A DNA stretch of 64,000 bases, taken from the IMG/VR virus record IMGVR_UViG_3300021067_000042, positions 1 through 64,000 of that record; one strand, 5' to 3'. Numbering within the stretch: the first letter of the stretch is position 1; each line of letters starts with the position of its first letter. Both the position numbers and the translations under genes were made by a program. Origin of the DNA: a virus. Below are positions 21,129 to 28,726 of the stretch, one piece after another. Below the pieces are notes generated by a model. It was not told the origin of the DNA. It ran no database searches and saw nothing but the letters and a program-made list of their open reading frames with translations.

Positions 21129-21465
21129 TGGGGCTCGTCCGTTGGGGTAGCACTTGCCGAATACGAAGCTAGGTTGTTGACAGTCAACATACGGTCAAGC
21201 CGCCGTCGTTCACTCGGGGGCGCAAACAGGCTTTCAACCTTAGCCCTGTGTCTCGCAGGCGGACGTTAAATAAAAGATGCAAATTTGCATCTTTTCGGCC
21301 CGGCGGGTAGTAGCAGCCCGTCAATCCGTGCGAGAGAACCGGCACTGCCGCGAAGCGACCGCCGATTGGTCAGGTTTTCAGCTTCAGGTGGGTAAGCCTG
21401 CACGGGGTAGGTTTACCTACCACTCAGCTCCCAACCGTTGGTCAGGAATGTAGGAGATGTGTGAG
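21129..21465. other. 337-bp non-coding gap with several palindromes (origin or regulatory candidate)
   Basis: I find no supported gene here. Elements seen: the inverted repeat GTTGACAGTCAAC (21176-21188), the 24-bp palindrome at 21272-21295, and GTAGG-TTTA-CCTAC near 21406-21419. GC skew and codon use look non-coding. The gap divides the SSB/NinB/HNH group from ParB-like, helicase and primase genes, a common place for a phage origin. Confidence 0.5.
21272..21295. terminator. 24-bp perfect palindrome (bidirectional terminator or operator)
   Basis: AAAAGATGCAAA followed by TTTGCATCTTTT is fully self-complementary, with A-run and T-run at its ends. This is the shape of a bidirectional terminator, but the AT-rich tip would also suit a protein-binding dyad. 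Confidence 0.6.
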
Positions 21466-22353
21466 ATGCAGAAATACGAAGAACATGAATTGGCTTCAAT
21501 ACTTCCGATGATGTCCGATGCTGACTTGAAAGAACTGGCGCAGGATATCAAGGAGAATGGTCAGCGCGCGCCGATCACCTTGCTTGGGGACAAGATTCTG
21601 GACGGAAGAAACCGCTACAAGGCGTGCGCGATTGCCGGAGTCGAGCCGCGGTTTAAGGACTTCAACGGCAACGGTGATCCACTCGCTTTCATCATTTCCG
21701 CCAATGTCCACCGTCGGCATTTGACTACAAGCCAGCGTGCCATGATTGCCGCAAAGATTGAATCCTTAAGGCCAGGAAGGCCCGACAAAGAATCGGAATC
21801 CAAAGTATCACGCAAGCAGGCTGCAAAGGAATTGAAGGTCAGCCCGCGCAGTGTGGCAACTGCTAAGGAGGTTTTAGAGGAAGCGCCGAAGGAAGAGGTT
21901 GAGAAAGTAGAGCGCGGCGAGAAGACCGTCAACGCCGTCGCCAAAGAGATGAGATCGAAGGCTGAGAAGTCGAAGGCGGTTGTTGAGCCTGAACAGCCCA
22001 AAGATAAAACAGGCTATCCAATTCCCGTTGAAATTTTAGAAGACTGGCAAGCCGCTGAATCTTTCAGCGAAACCTTAAAACAACTTCACAAGATAAAGCT
22101 CACCGTCGAAAAGGCGATAGAGAAGGGTGAGCTATCCTTCCGCGAAATAACTAATTCTACAACAGCCGATTTGAAAAACGCTTGGAGCACCCTTGAAAGA
22201 GTTTTGCCGTATGCGGTTTGTCCGACGTGCAACGGGCGAAATAGAAAGAAGTGCACCTTATGTAAACAACGCGGGTTTATAAGCAAATTTGGTTACGAGC
22301 AATGGGTGCCAAAAGAGACGAAAGAGATAAGGGCGAAAAGCATTAAATCCTGA
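21466..22353 (+). CDS. ParB/Spo0J-like DNA-binding protein with zinc ribbon
   Basis: ATG 21466 is favoured over 21457 by the AGGAG 9 nt ahead. The N-terminus (LPMMSDADLKELAQDIKENGQRAPITLLGDKILDGRNRYKACAIAGVEP) is a ParB nuclease-fold domain with DGRNRY. A central HTH (VSRKQAAKELKVSPRSVATAKEVL) follows, then a coiled region and a terminal zinc ribbon, CPTCNGRNRKKCTLCKQRGF (DnaJ-like). Phage ParB-like proteins act as regulators or in DNA partition; no ParA gene is present. It follows the palindrome-rich gap, which could be its target. Confidence 0.82.
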   Translation: MQKYEEHELASILPMMSDADLKELAQDIKENGQRAPITLLGDKILDGRNRYKACAIAGVEPRFKDFNGNGDPLAFIISANVHRRHLTTSQRAMIAAKIESLRPGRPDKESESKVSRKQAAKELKVSPRSVATAKEVLEEAPKEEVEKVERGEKTVNAVAKEMRSKAEKSKAVVEPEQPKDKTGYPIPVEILEDWQAAESFSETLKQLHKIKLTVEKAIEKGELSFREITNSTTADLKNAWSTLERVLPYAVCPTCNGRNRKKCTLCKQRGFISKFGYEQWVPKETKEIRAKSIKS

Positions 22354-22484
22354 TTTCCATATTCGGCCCGCTTACTCAGGTCTGATCAACCCGAGGACAA
22401 GCGGTGAATCCTGACATTGCCTGCGGGCCGAAAACAGTTCAGGTCAGACTTACAGGAAGGTCTTTATGCAGATTGATACGAATC

Positions 22485-24131
22485 ATGCAACTAAGACCTT
22501 ATCAGGCGACAGCGGTGGACGCCGTGTTCGAGGCGTGGACTGAGCACGACAGTACGCTGGTTGTTTGCCCTACTGGGACGGGCAAGACCATTACTTTCTG
22601 CGAAATCATCAGGCGTATGCAGCCGCAGCGGGCGATAGTCTTAGCACACCGCTCGGAACTCATCACGCAGGCCGTTCGAAAGCTCTGGGGTTTTGGCATA
22701 GAGGCCAGCATTGAGATGGCCGACCAGTACGCCAATGAGCAAGCTTGGGAACGTGCGCCTGTAGTTGTCTCAACAGTTCAAACACAGAACGCCGGGCGTA
22801 ACGGTAAAGGTCGGATGTCTTGCTTCGATCCTTACGACTTCGGGCTGGTTGTGGCCGACGAGGCTCATCACTACACGGCGGCGTCTTTCCGAAGAGTCCT
22901 TGACTACTATCGTAAAAATCCAAACCTGAAAATTCTCGGCGTGACCGCCACGCCAGACAGGGCCGATGAGGAAGCACTGGGCCAGGTTTTTCAGAGCGTG
23001 GCCTATGACTATGAAATTCTTGACGCCATCAATGACGGCTGGCTCGTGCCAGTTGAGCAACAGATGGTGAATATTGAAGGGCTCGATTTTTCGCACGTGG
23101 GGACTACGAGGGGGGATTTGAACGGCGCGGACCTCGCGGCGGTAATGGAGGCCGAGCAGAATTTACAAGGCGTCGCCGGGGCGTCAATAGAGATTATCGG
23201 CAATCGTCAAACGCTCGCCTTTACTGTCAGCGTTAAGCAGGCCGAACGCCTGGCCGAGATATTCAACAGGCACAGGCCGGGGATGGCTGACTGGGTTTGC
23301 GGAGAAACACCCAAGGACAAGCGGTTCAAGATTCTTCAAGATTTTTCCCAGCGCAAGATTCAAGTCCTCTGCAATGTTGGAGTGCTGACCGAAGGCTACG
23401 ATGAGGCCGGGGTTGAAGTAATTGTACAGGCCCGGCCCACAAAATCACGCTGTCTTTATGCTCAAATCATCGGACGAGCCTTGCGACCTTTGGGCAATTT
23501 AGTGGACGCCTGGGAAGAGGCGGAGGATAGAAAAATTGCCATAGCGGAGAGTCCTAAACCGGCCGCGCTCATTCTTGATTTCGTAGGAAACTCTGGCAAG
23601 CACAAGCTAATGACGACCGCTGATATTTTAGGCGGGAAGGTGTCGGAGGCGGCAGTTGAGAGAGCCGTAGAGAGGGCCAAACGGGAAGGTCGGCCCGTTG
23701 ATATGGCGAGGGAACTTGAAGAGGCGGAAGCGGCAATTAGACGGGAAGAGGAAGAACGTAGGCAGCGCGAAATGGCGCGGCGCGCGAAGGTGGTTGCCAA
23801 AGCGCAATTCAGTGTTCACACGGTTAGTCCTTTTGATGTCTTCCATCTGACCCCGATGCGTGAGCGTGGTTGGCACAAGGACAAAGTGTTGTCAGAGAAG
23901 CAAAGGGGATTATTGCTGAAACAAGGTATTGACCCTGACGGAATGCCCTACGCGCAAGCCAAGCAGATTATTGACCATCAATTCTATCGTTGGAAGAACA
24001 ATCTTTGTTCGATTAAGCAAGCAGCTCTGTTGCAGAAGCATGGTTATGTAAATGCTCAGAACTTCACGCGAGACGAGGCGTCAAGGCTTATTAGTCAGCT
24101 TGCCAATAATGGCTGGAGGCGGGTGGCGTGA
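22485..24131 (+). CDS. SF2 DEAD/DEAH-box helicase
   Basis: From ATG 22485 (MQLRPYQ) the product is 548 aa; the upstream ATG 22404 is in frame but adds a non-helicase-like lead. Q-like motif LRPYQATAVDAVF, Walker A VCPTGTGKT, DEAH-type VVADEAHHYTA, motif III GVTATPDR, then domain 2 with VSVKQAERLAEIF, LCNVGVLTEGYDEAGVEVIVQARPTKSR and QIIGRALRP (motif VI). A Glu/Arg-rich coil follows. It resembles phage helicases such as T4 UvsW or the Rad25-like group. It unwinds or remodels branched DNA. It lies directly upstream of the primase gene (4-bp overlap). Confidence 0.93.
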   Translation: MQLRPYQATAVDAVFEAWTEHDSTLVVCPTGTGKTITFCEIIRRMQPQRAIVLAHRSELITQAVRKLWGFGIEASIEMADQYANEQAWERAPVVVSTVQTQNAGRNGKGRMSCFDPYDFGLVVADEAHHYTAASFRRVLDYYRKNPNLKILGVTATPDRADEEALGQVFQSVAYDYEILDAINDGWLVPVEQQMVNIEGLDFSHVGTTRGDLNGADLAAVMEAEQNLQGVAGASIEIIGNRQTLAFTVSVKQAERLAEIFNRHRPGMADWVCGETPKDKRFKILQDFSQRKIQVLCNVGVLTEGYDEAGVEVIVQARPTKSRCLYAQIIGRALRPLGNLVDAWEEAEDRKIAIAESPKPAALILDFVGNSGKHKLMTTADILGGKVSEAAVERAVERAKREGRPVDMARELEEAEAAIRREEEERRQREMARRAKVVAKAQFSVHTVSPFDVFHLTPMRERGWHKDKVLSEKQRGLLLKQGIDPDGMPYAQAKQIIDHQFYRWKNNLCSIKQAALLQKHGYVNAQNFTRDEASRLISQLANNGWRRVA

Positions 24132-24934
24132 ATAAGTATAGGTGGGTTCGGGTTACTAAGAAAGACCCTTGCCAGATTTGCGGCAAGCCGGACTTCTGCG
24201 ACTACGCGCCTGAAGCCGACTTGATACTCTGCATGAGAGTAGAGAGTGATTGGCCCAGCACGAACAGTATGGGCGGGTGGATTCACCGGAGGGATGGCAG
24301 TGCGCCCCGCCTGTACGTTCCGCCCAAGAAGGTTGTTGATGAGAAGCCCGCCGAGGTTGGCCCGATGTGGCTCCGCTGGTTCGAGGCGACCAATTATGAA
24401 CGCTTGAATACTTTAGCCCAATCGCTCGGCGTTTCCGCCGACGCCCTGTGCGCGCTGGGTTGCGCCTGGAATGGTCGCGCCTGGGCCTTTCCCATGAAAG
24501 ACAGCGAGAGCAGGATAATAGGCATACGCCTCAGAAACGACGAAGGGCAAAAGTGGGCGGTCAAAGGAAGTAAGCAAGGTCTGTTCATTCCCGAAGTGGA
24601 CCCACAGAAGACTCTTTACATCGTTGAAGGTCCGACAGATTGTGCGGCAGCGTTGTCTATCGGTTTATACGCCATTGGCCGCCCCTCCTGCTTGGGTTGT
24701 GAGGACATGATTGCCCAGTTCATCCGTGCCAAGAAAGTCAGCCGGGCCGTGATCGTCGCGGACAACGACGAGCCGGGCCTACGTGGTGCGGCGAAGCTCA
24801 GAAGTAAATTGCCCGTCTCATCTTGCTTATGGACGCCTCCCTGTAAGGACATGAGAGCCTTCGTTAATTTGGGCGGTGACGCATTGCTAATTGAGTCGAG
24901 CGTCAAAGATTTGATTTGGGAACGCGCGGCATGA
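24128..24934 (+). CDS. primase-like protein with zinc finger and Toprim domain
   Basis: 268 aa, GTG 24128 coupled to the helicase stop (GTGA). The N-terminal zinc site is DPCQICGKPDFCDYAP...LILC. The Toprim core has TLYIVEGPTDCAAALSIGLYAIG (E-x-P-x-D) and VIVADNDEPGLRGAAKL (D-x-D). The middle strand AWAFPMKDSESRIIGIRLRN matches phage bifunctional primase lead regions. It lacks a fused helicase; the neighbouring SF2 helicase may supply strand opening. It synthesises RNA primers at phage forks. Confidence 0.88.
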   Translation: MNKYRWVRVTKKDPCQICGKPDFCDYAPEADLILCMRVESDWPSTNSMGGWIHRRDGSAPRLYVPPKKVVDEKPAEVGPMWLRWFEATNYERLNTLAQSLGVSADALCALGCAWNGRAWAFPMKDSESRIIGIRLRNDEGQKWAVKGSKQGLFIPEVDPQKTLYIVEGPTDCAAALSIGLYAIGRPSCLGCEDMIAQFIRAKKVSRAVIVADNDEPGLRGAAKLRSKLPVSSCLWTPPCKDMRAFVNLGGDALLIESSVKDLIWERAA

Positions 24935-25016
24935 AAACGTCGTCGGCTTTCTCTCTGCCGATGTAGCTACGGACGAAAAAAGTGAGACGTAGGGGATATG
25001 ACGGGGCGATTGGCGG

Positions 25017-25037
25017 GAGGTCAGGGTTTGAAAGTCA
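25017..25037. repeat. 21-bp element, exact inverted copy of 7012-7032
   Basis: It lies in the 150-bp gap after the primase gene. A nearby inverted repeat TCAAGTTACTTGA (25035-25047) overlaps its end. The other copy is in the gap before the C5 methyltransferase gene on the opposite strand. Confidence 0.7.
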
Positions 25038-25086
25038 AGTTACTTGAATCAATTTGGAGCGCAAACAGCGCGGAAGGGTAAATAAG

Positions 25087-25485
25087 ATGGCAGGCTGCTT
25101 TGATTGTCAGAGACCTTACGGGGATGAGCATGGATTCCCCGACTTGTTGATACCGTTTTGGGCCTGGAAAGAGATTTCGCCCACGAAGAACGACGGCGGG
25201 CTTCTCTGCCCGAGTTGCATTTGCAAGAGGCTGCATGACGCCGGGATTCGCTGCAATGGCGCTTTCATGTCCGGGCCAATTAACTCAGTCAGCGAAACCA
25301 TGATGGACGTACTTATGCGAGTCGAAAATATTGAACTTGCGATAGAGGGCAGAAACAATCGCTGGGCTGGTATCAGGGGGATTCTCGATGAAAAAGAAAC
25401 TTTGAAACAAGAATCTGCGCTACCTCCGGCGGAGGAAGCAGAATCGCTTGAAGCAGGAGCAGGGCAAGAAACTGCGGGAGCGTAA
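25087..25485 (+). CDS. zinc-type hypothetical protein
   Basis: Start 25087 with GGAAGGG ahead. The 132-aa product begins AGCFDCQRPYGDEHG and later has LLCPSCICKRLHDAGIRC, giving a CxxC...CxxC site, then a helical, Ala/Glu-rich tail. Unrecognised. Confidence 0.6.
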   Translation: MAGCFDCQRPYGDEHGFPDLLIPFWAWKEISPTKNDGGLLCPSCICKRLHDAGIRCNGAFMSGPINSVSETMMDVLMRVENIELAIEGRNNRWAGIRGILDEKETLKQESALPPAEEAESLEAGAGQETAGA

Positions 25486-25494
25486 GCGTAAGAG

Positions 25495-25926
25495 ATGAGT
25501 CAAAACGGGGGCTCACAAAGGCGTGCCAGAAAGAAGCTTCAAAGGCGCGGCGAACTCTGCACGCAATGTATGTGGTGCGGGGAAACAGTCTACTGGCTCA
25601 ACATGATTCCGCCGCAGAATATTCTGAAAGTCGGCCACACCTTTGTGACGGTGAGCATCAATGGCTTTAGGAGGCAACTGCTACTTGCTACCGTTGACCA
25701 CTACTTCGAACTGCGTAACGGTGGGACTAACGAGCCGCGCAACCTTATCCCCTCTTGTGCGACCTGCAATCGGGGCAGAAGTGCCGAGCCTAAAACCCGC
25801 TCAGATACTTGCGTCCAGTGCGGCGGAAGGAAAACAGGAACGGCACGGCGGCGATGTAAGAAATGCGTTGATGCTAACAGGTTGATTCATGACCCGAAGT
25901 TTAGAGTTGAGCAGCCTTCAACATGA
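25495..25926 (+). CDS. HNH-type nuclease with second zinc ribbon
   Basis: 143 aa. HNH features: CTQCMWCGETVYW, LATVDHYFELRNGGTNEPRNLIPSCATCNRGRS. A second zinc ribbon follows (CVQCGGRKTGTARRRCKKC). Distinct from the 20787 nuclease. Its position just left of an inverted-orientation cassette suggests it may be a mobile homing-like gene, which is inference. Confidence 0.82.
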   Translation: MSQNGGSQRRARKKLQRRGELCTQCMWCGETVYWLNMIPPQNILKVGHTFVTVSINGFRRQLLLATVDHYFELRNGGTNEPRNLIPSCATCNRGRSAEPKTRSDTCVQCGGRKTGTARRRCKKCVDANRLIHDPKFRVEQPST

Positions 25927-26061
25927 AAGAGGGTTTCATCGGAGCGCGCGGAATGAGTTCTCGTAATTTTCTTAATCAGCCTTTTACCTTCTGCGGTGAA
26001 TGAGTAACGGGCAGCGAAAGCCCCGGCGGGGGCGAACCTTTATTCGAGGTGACGAGTTGAG

Positions 26062-26232
26062 TCAATCCGTCTTAGACCACAGAATTTCTTCCTTGCGCTT
26101 GTTAATGCGCTGCACGCACTCGCCGTACCCTTCCGCCTTCTTGGGCGAGGAGAGGTTGCGGGAAGTATTGATTAGCTCCAGGGCGAGGCGTTCCAGTTCT
26201 TTGACGATTGCTTCTTTGGCTTCGGCGGTCAC
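26062..26232 (-). CDS. 56-aa last gene of the inverted cassette
   Basis: GTG 26232 starts immediately after the TAA of the preceding gene, with GGAG about 8 nt ahead. The product is helical (AKEAIVKELERLALELINTSRNLSSPKKAEGYGECVQRINKRKEEIL). Too short for detection by length filters. Function unknown. Confidence 0.6.
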   Translation of the reverse strand: MTAEAKEAIVKELERLALELINTSRNLSSPKKAEGYGECVQRINKRKEEILWSKTD

Positions 26233-26499
26233 TTACTTTTCTCCTTTCCGGGTTGCGTTGCGGTTCCCCTTCGGTGCGCCGCCCCGTTTGGCGTTCTCTC
26301 GTGCGGCCTCGGCCTTGCGCTCGGACGTTGCACGGCCGGCTCGTGCCGTTGCCTGCATCTGTCTGACGAGGCGCTCGGCGGCCGCCTTGATCGCTTCGAC
26401 GTGCTCAGGCGAACAGAGCGTGCCGCGACCGTCTTCGAGGGAGGCTGCCCAGAGGACGAATTTACCGACCAGTTCTTTTTCTGTGGTAGGATTTGACAC
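26233..26499 (-). CDS. inverted-cassette protein with basic GxPKGNRNA tail
   Basis: 88 aa. Helical region (ELVGKFVLWAASLEDGRG...VEAIKAAAERLVRQMQATARAG) then a basic tail ARENAKRGGAPKGNRNATRKG. The tail resembles the GGxPKGNxNA nucleic-acid-contact motif of phage proteins. RBS AGGAG 6 nt ahead of ATG 26499. Probably nucleic-acid binding. Confidence 0.6.
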   Translation of the reverse strand: MSNPTTEKELVGKFVLWAASLEDGRGTLCSPEHVEAIKAAAERLVRQMQATARAGRATSERKAEAARENAKRGGAPKGNRNATRKGEK

Positions 26500-26528
26500 A
26501 GTTCGTATCTCCTGTTTTTACGAACAGA

Positions 26529-26569
26529 GAAAGGGCGCGCTACGAGTTGGATTCGCGGCACGCCCTTTC
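26529..26569 (-). terminator. 9-bp hairpin between cassette genes
   Basis: GAAAGGGCG (26529-26537) pairs with CGCCCTTTC (26561-26569). On the minus strand a T/C-rich run follows. It separates the first two cassette genes from the last two and may give partial termination. Confidence 0.55.
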
Positions 26570-26575
26570 AAACTC

Positions 26576-26905
26576 TTACGACAATTCCGATTTGAGCCTG
26601 GCAAACAGCGCGGCGTCCATTTCGTCGCCGTCAAGGTGAAGTTCGCTGTTAATCGTGTCGCTGCCCCAGCCAATCACGCAGACCGAGTAGCGAGGAAGCA
26701 CCACGCTGTCTCCGCCTTTGCCGACGGTGCGCCCTGTTTCGTCTTCACCCCTATCTTCCAGCCGCGCCCACACCCGCCTACCGACTCCGGGAATATCAAC
26801 TCTCCTGTAAGAGCCACCCACGTCGTTGCCCCTGTAAGGCTTGAAGTCGTAGTAGGTGTGGCCGTTCACGTACTGACCACCGTTTCCCAGATTAATTGTG
26901 GTCAT
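26576..26905 (-). CDS. inverted-cassette hypothetical protein, beta-rich
   Basis: 109 aa from ATG 26905, abutting the preceding stop. A Gly/Tyr-rich beta sequence (GGQYVNGHTYYDFKPYRGNDVGG...VGRRVWARLEDRG...VVLPRYSVCVIGWG) ends in an acidic helix. No family recognised; the size and acidity are in the range of small phage inhibitors, but that is no more than a guess. Confidence 0.6.
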   Translation of the reverse strand: MTTINLGNGGQYVNGHTYYDFKPYRGNDVGGSYRRVDIPGVGRRVWARLEDRGEDETGRTVGKGGDSVVLPRYSVCVIGWGSDTINSELHLDGDEMDAALFARLKSELS

Positions 26906-27223
26906 TTATTCCACCTCCTTAATTGCCGTCAGACTGCCCAGGTAGTCAAGCGTCAATTCCAAATCCTTTGTGCCGTGAATCGCGTTGTATTCTTCGCGGC
27001 TGTGGCACAACTCCGTGCCGTGCTCAATCCACTCTTGCGTGCTCTTGCCGCTTACTACACGGGCCATACGATACTTGCCGGTTTCCGCGTCAAGTGTTCT
27101 AGGTGCGGGCTCAGTTTCGGTCACAGAGTAGCTGATGGTCTCAACGTCCTTGCCCAGAATCGAGCGAACGACCATCGCGTTGTCCGTGATTTGCTGCCTC
27201 GTTATTTTGATTGTCCAAGCCAT
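26906..27223 (-). CDS. first gene of the inverted cassette
   Basis: 105 aa from ATG 27223 behind AGGAGATACGAAA. Mixed alpha/beta (WTIKITRQQITDNAMVVRSILGKDVETISYSVTETEP...ARVVSGKSTQEWIEHG). It is the first gene after the promoter at 27284-27313. Unrecognised. Confidence 0.62.
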   Translation of the reverse strand: MAWTIKITRQQITDNAMVVRSILGKDVETISYSVTETEPAPRTLDAETGKYRMARVVSGKSTQEWIEHGTELCHSREEYNAIHGTKDLELTLDYLGSLTAIKEVE

Positions 27224-27283
27224 TTTCGTATCTCCTACACCTTCTCGTCAGGGTCTCAAGAACTCTTCCCCAACGACACAGGG

Positions 27284-27313
27284 ATAATAAACCCAACGAC
27301 GATGGGTTGTCAA
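27284..27313 (-). promoter_or_regulatory. leftward promoter with dyad in the spacer
   Basis: Minus strand: TTGACA (27308-27313), 18-bp spacer, TATTAT (27284-27289). The spacer edges form AACCCA...TGGGTT (27289-27308), an inverted repeat that a repressor could cover. The predicted leader to ATG 27223 is about 54 nt. It gives the four-gene inverted cassette its own transcription. Confidence 0.72.
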
Positions 27314-27410
27314 GAGAAATCGCTTAAATTCAAGAATTATTTTCGGGGAATCGTTCACCTGTGGTTCGTCTTGGCGCGCCGCTGGTCTGAAATCGGGGGA
27401 GAAATAGAAG

Positions 27411-27605
27411 ATGGGTTCAGAGGAATACAAGCGGCAGATCGACTCCAAACTCGCCCGACTCGCACAGCTCGAATCGGAGCGCGACAGGCTGGCGGGTGAG
27501 GTCGAGGACTTACGTTCACTCCGCAAAGGGGCGCTCATGCGCGAAACATTTGAGCGGGAGTATCAATCTCTCTACGTGCCGACGGTGATTGAAATGGTGG
27601 CTTGA
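27411..27605 (+). CDS. 64-aa coiled-coil protein
   Basis: ATG 27411 follows GGGGGAG. The sequence is a heptad-rich coil (YKRQIDSKLARLAQLESERDRLAGEVEDLRSL) with a short C-terminal part. Stop lies 3 nt before the structured RNA region. Unknown role. Confidence 0.6.
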   Translation: MGSEEYKRQIDSKLARLAQLESERDRLAGEVEDLRSLRKGALMRETFEREYQSLYVPTVIEMVA

Positions 27606-27607
27606 TT

Positions 27608-27725
27608 TTCTCCCCTCCTGTTCATTAAGGGAGGACTGGCAAAAGGGAAGCGACCCGCTTACCTCGTCCACTGCCAGTTAAGAAGTAACCGGGGCCACTG
27701 ACGGGTTCAGTGGTGGAGGGGAGAA
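27608..27725 (+). ncRNA. multibranched structured RNA candidate
   Basis: An 11-bp perfect closing stem pairs 27608-27618 (TTCTCCCCTCC) with 27715-27725 (GGAGGGGAGAA). Inside are ACTGGCA (27635-27641) with TGCCAGT (27672-27678), which itself encloses AAGCG/CGCTT (27648-27652/27656-27660), and CCACTGA (27695-27701) with TCAGTGG (27707-27713). This is a nested multi-stem junction in about 120 nt with no gene. I know no RNA family that matches. Confidence 0.6.
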
Positions 27726-27733
27726 CAAAGGGG

Positions 27734-27767
27734 GCCGGGCGTCAGACTGGGAATAATGATTCCCGGC
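27734..27767 (+). ncRNA. two mutually exclusive hairpins before a 49-aa gene
   Basis: GCCGGG (27734-27739) can pair with CCCGGC (27762-27767), while GGGAAT (27749-27754) can pair with ATTCCC (27759-27764). The two stems share the CCC, so only one forms at a time. The RBS of the 27797 gene is about 17 nt further on. Confidence 0.5.
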
Positions 27768-27796
27768 TCCCGTCGTAACAAATCAGGAGAGATGAG

Positions 27797-27946
27797 ATGA
27801 ACAATGTAGGGGTCGCATTCAAAGATGGCGGCATGAAAGGCTTCATACTCTTTCCGAGTTGGGGCAAGGCGATGGGCTTTATCTTCGCCCTCGAACGGCG
27901 CGAGAGGTTTGACCCTAAAGGCCGATGGGCGCATGTCGTTAATTGA
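27797..27946 (+). CDS. 49-aa hypothetical protein
   Basis: ATG 27797 follows AGGAGAGATG. Product: GVAFKDGGMKGFILFPSWGKAMGFIFALERRERF, with an aromatic, beta-like core and a basic helix. It lies just downstream of the structured RNA. Its leader (CCCGTCGTAACAAATCAGGAGA) resembles those at 27973 and 28428. Confidence 0.6.
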   Translation: MNNVGVAFKDGGMKGFILFPSWGKAMGFIFALERRERFDPKGRWAHVVN

Positions 27947-28002
27947 GTTAGGCGGCTTAATTGTTTCCGGGGCCGCCGTAACCAAACACAGGAGAAATCA
28001 AG

Positions 28003-28398
28003 GTGATTACGGAAAAGGAATTGATCGAAAAGGCGCGAGCGTCCGACGTGCCGGTCTGCTCTTTCTGCGGGGAGCCGAAGTCAAAGAATCCGCACCCTAA
28101 CGCCGGCAAGCCGGACGCCATTTGCCACGTCGGCACGGTCTGGGAGTGCATACCTTGTCTGACCTTGAATCGCCATACGTGGGCGCGGCGCGCGTGGAAG
28201 GCAGAGGCGCGGCTTTCAATCTTCGACAAGTTCATTCACACGAATGAGTGCTCAGATGAGGGCGGCTGGTTTGCTTACTTTATGCCGGACGGGGAGACGA
28301 CGCCTGATAGCTTCGAACTGCGCGTCAGCGGTTACGACACGGAAGAGGAAGCCGTGCAAGCGTTAATCAAAAAAGCGTTTGAGAAGCTTTCGGCATAA
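28003..28398 (+). CDS. hypothetical protein with zinc site
   Basis: 131 aa from GTG 28003 with AGGAGAAAT ahead. N-terminal PVCSFCGEPKSKNPHP and WECIPCLTLN give CxxC...CxxC; the C-terminal half is alpha/beta. Leader shared with the genes at 27797 and 28462. Confidence 0.6.
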   Translation: MITEKELIEKARASDVPVCSFCGEPKSKNPHPNAGKPDAICHVGTVWECIPCLTLNRHTWARRAWKAEARLSIFDKFIHTNECSDEGGWFAYFMPDGETTPDSFELRVSGYDTEEEAVQALIKKAFEKLSA

Positions 28399-28461
28399 AA
28401 CCATTTCGGGGTCTCGGGAATCGGCCCCGCCCGTAACCAAACAAAAACAGGAGAAATTAGG

Positions 28462-28725
28462 ATGTCAGTAATATTACCTAAACCCGAAGCCGACACTGTG
28501 ATGATGGCGACCGCCTGTTACTACGGCATGGCAGGCGAAGAGGACAAGCTAGACACCTTCTCTAAGGCTGACTACGCTGTCATAGATGGTGAGGACGGCG
28601 ATTGCTACGTAGGGCATTGGCTGGCGGGGCTTGGCATTCACGGCGTGCGCTTCCCGAAGGAAACGACTCGGCCGATGAATGAAGACGAGCGGGCGCGCTT
28701 TGCTGACATGGTACTGACAATGTGA
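28462..28725 (+). CDS. hypothetical acidic protein
   Basis: 87 aa from ATG 28462 with AGGAGAAATTAGG ahead. Acidic mixed fold (VMMATACYYGMAGEEDKLDTFSKADYAVIDGEDGDCYVGHWLAG). Not recognised. Confidence 0.6.
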   Translation: MSVILPKPEADTVMMATACYYGMAGEEDKLDTFSKADYAVIDGEDGDCYVGHWLAGLGIHGVRFPKETTRPMNEDERARFADMVLTM

Positions 28726-28726
28726 A

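Noticed and set aside
26000-27499. 499-codon plus-strand ORF
   Set aside because: It runs antisense to four tightly packed minus-strand genes with RBSs and a promoter; its composition (Arg/Ser-rich, low hydrophobic order) looks like a shadow.
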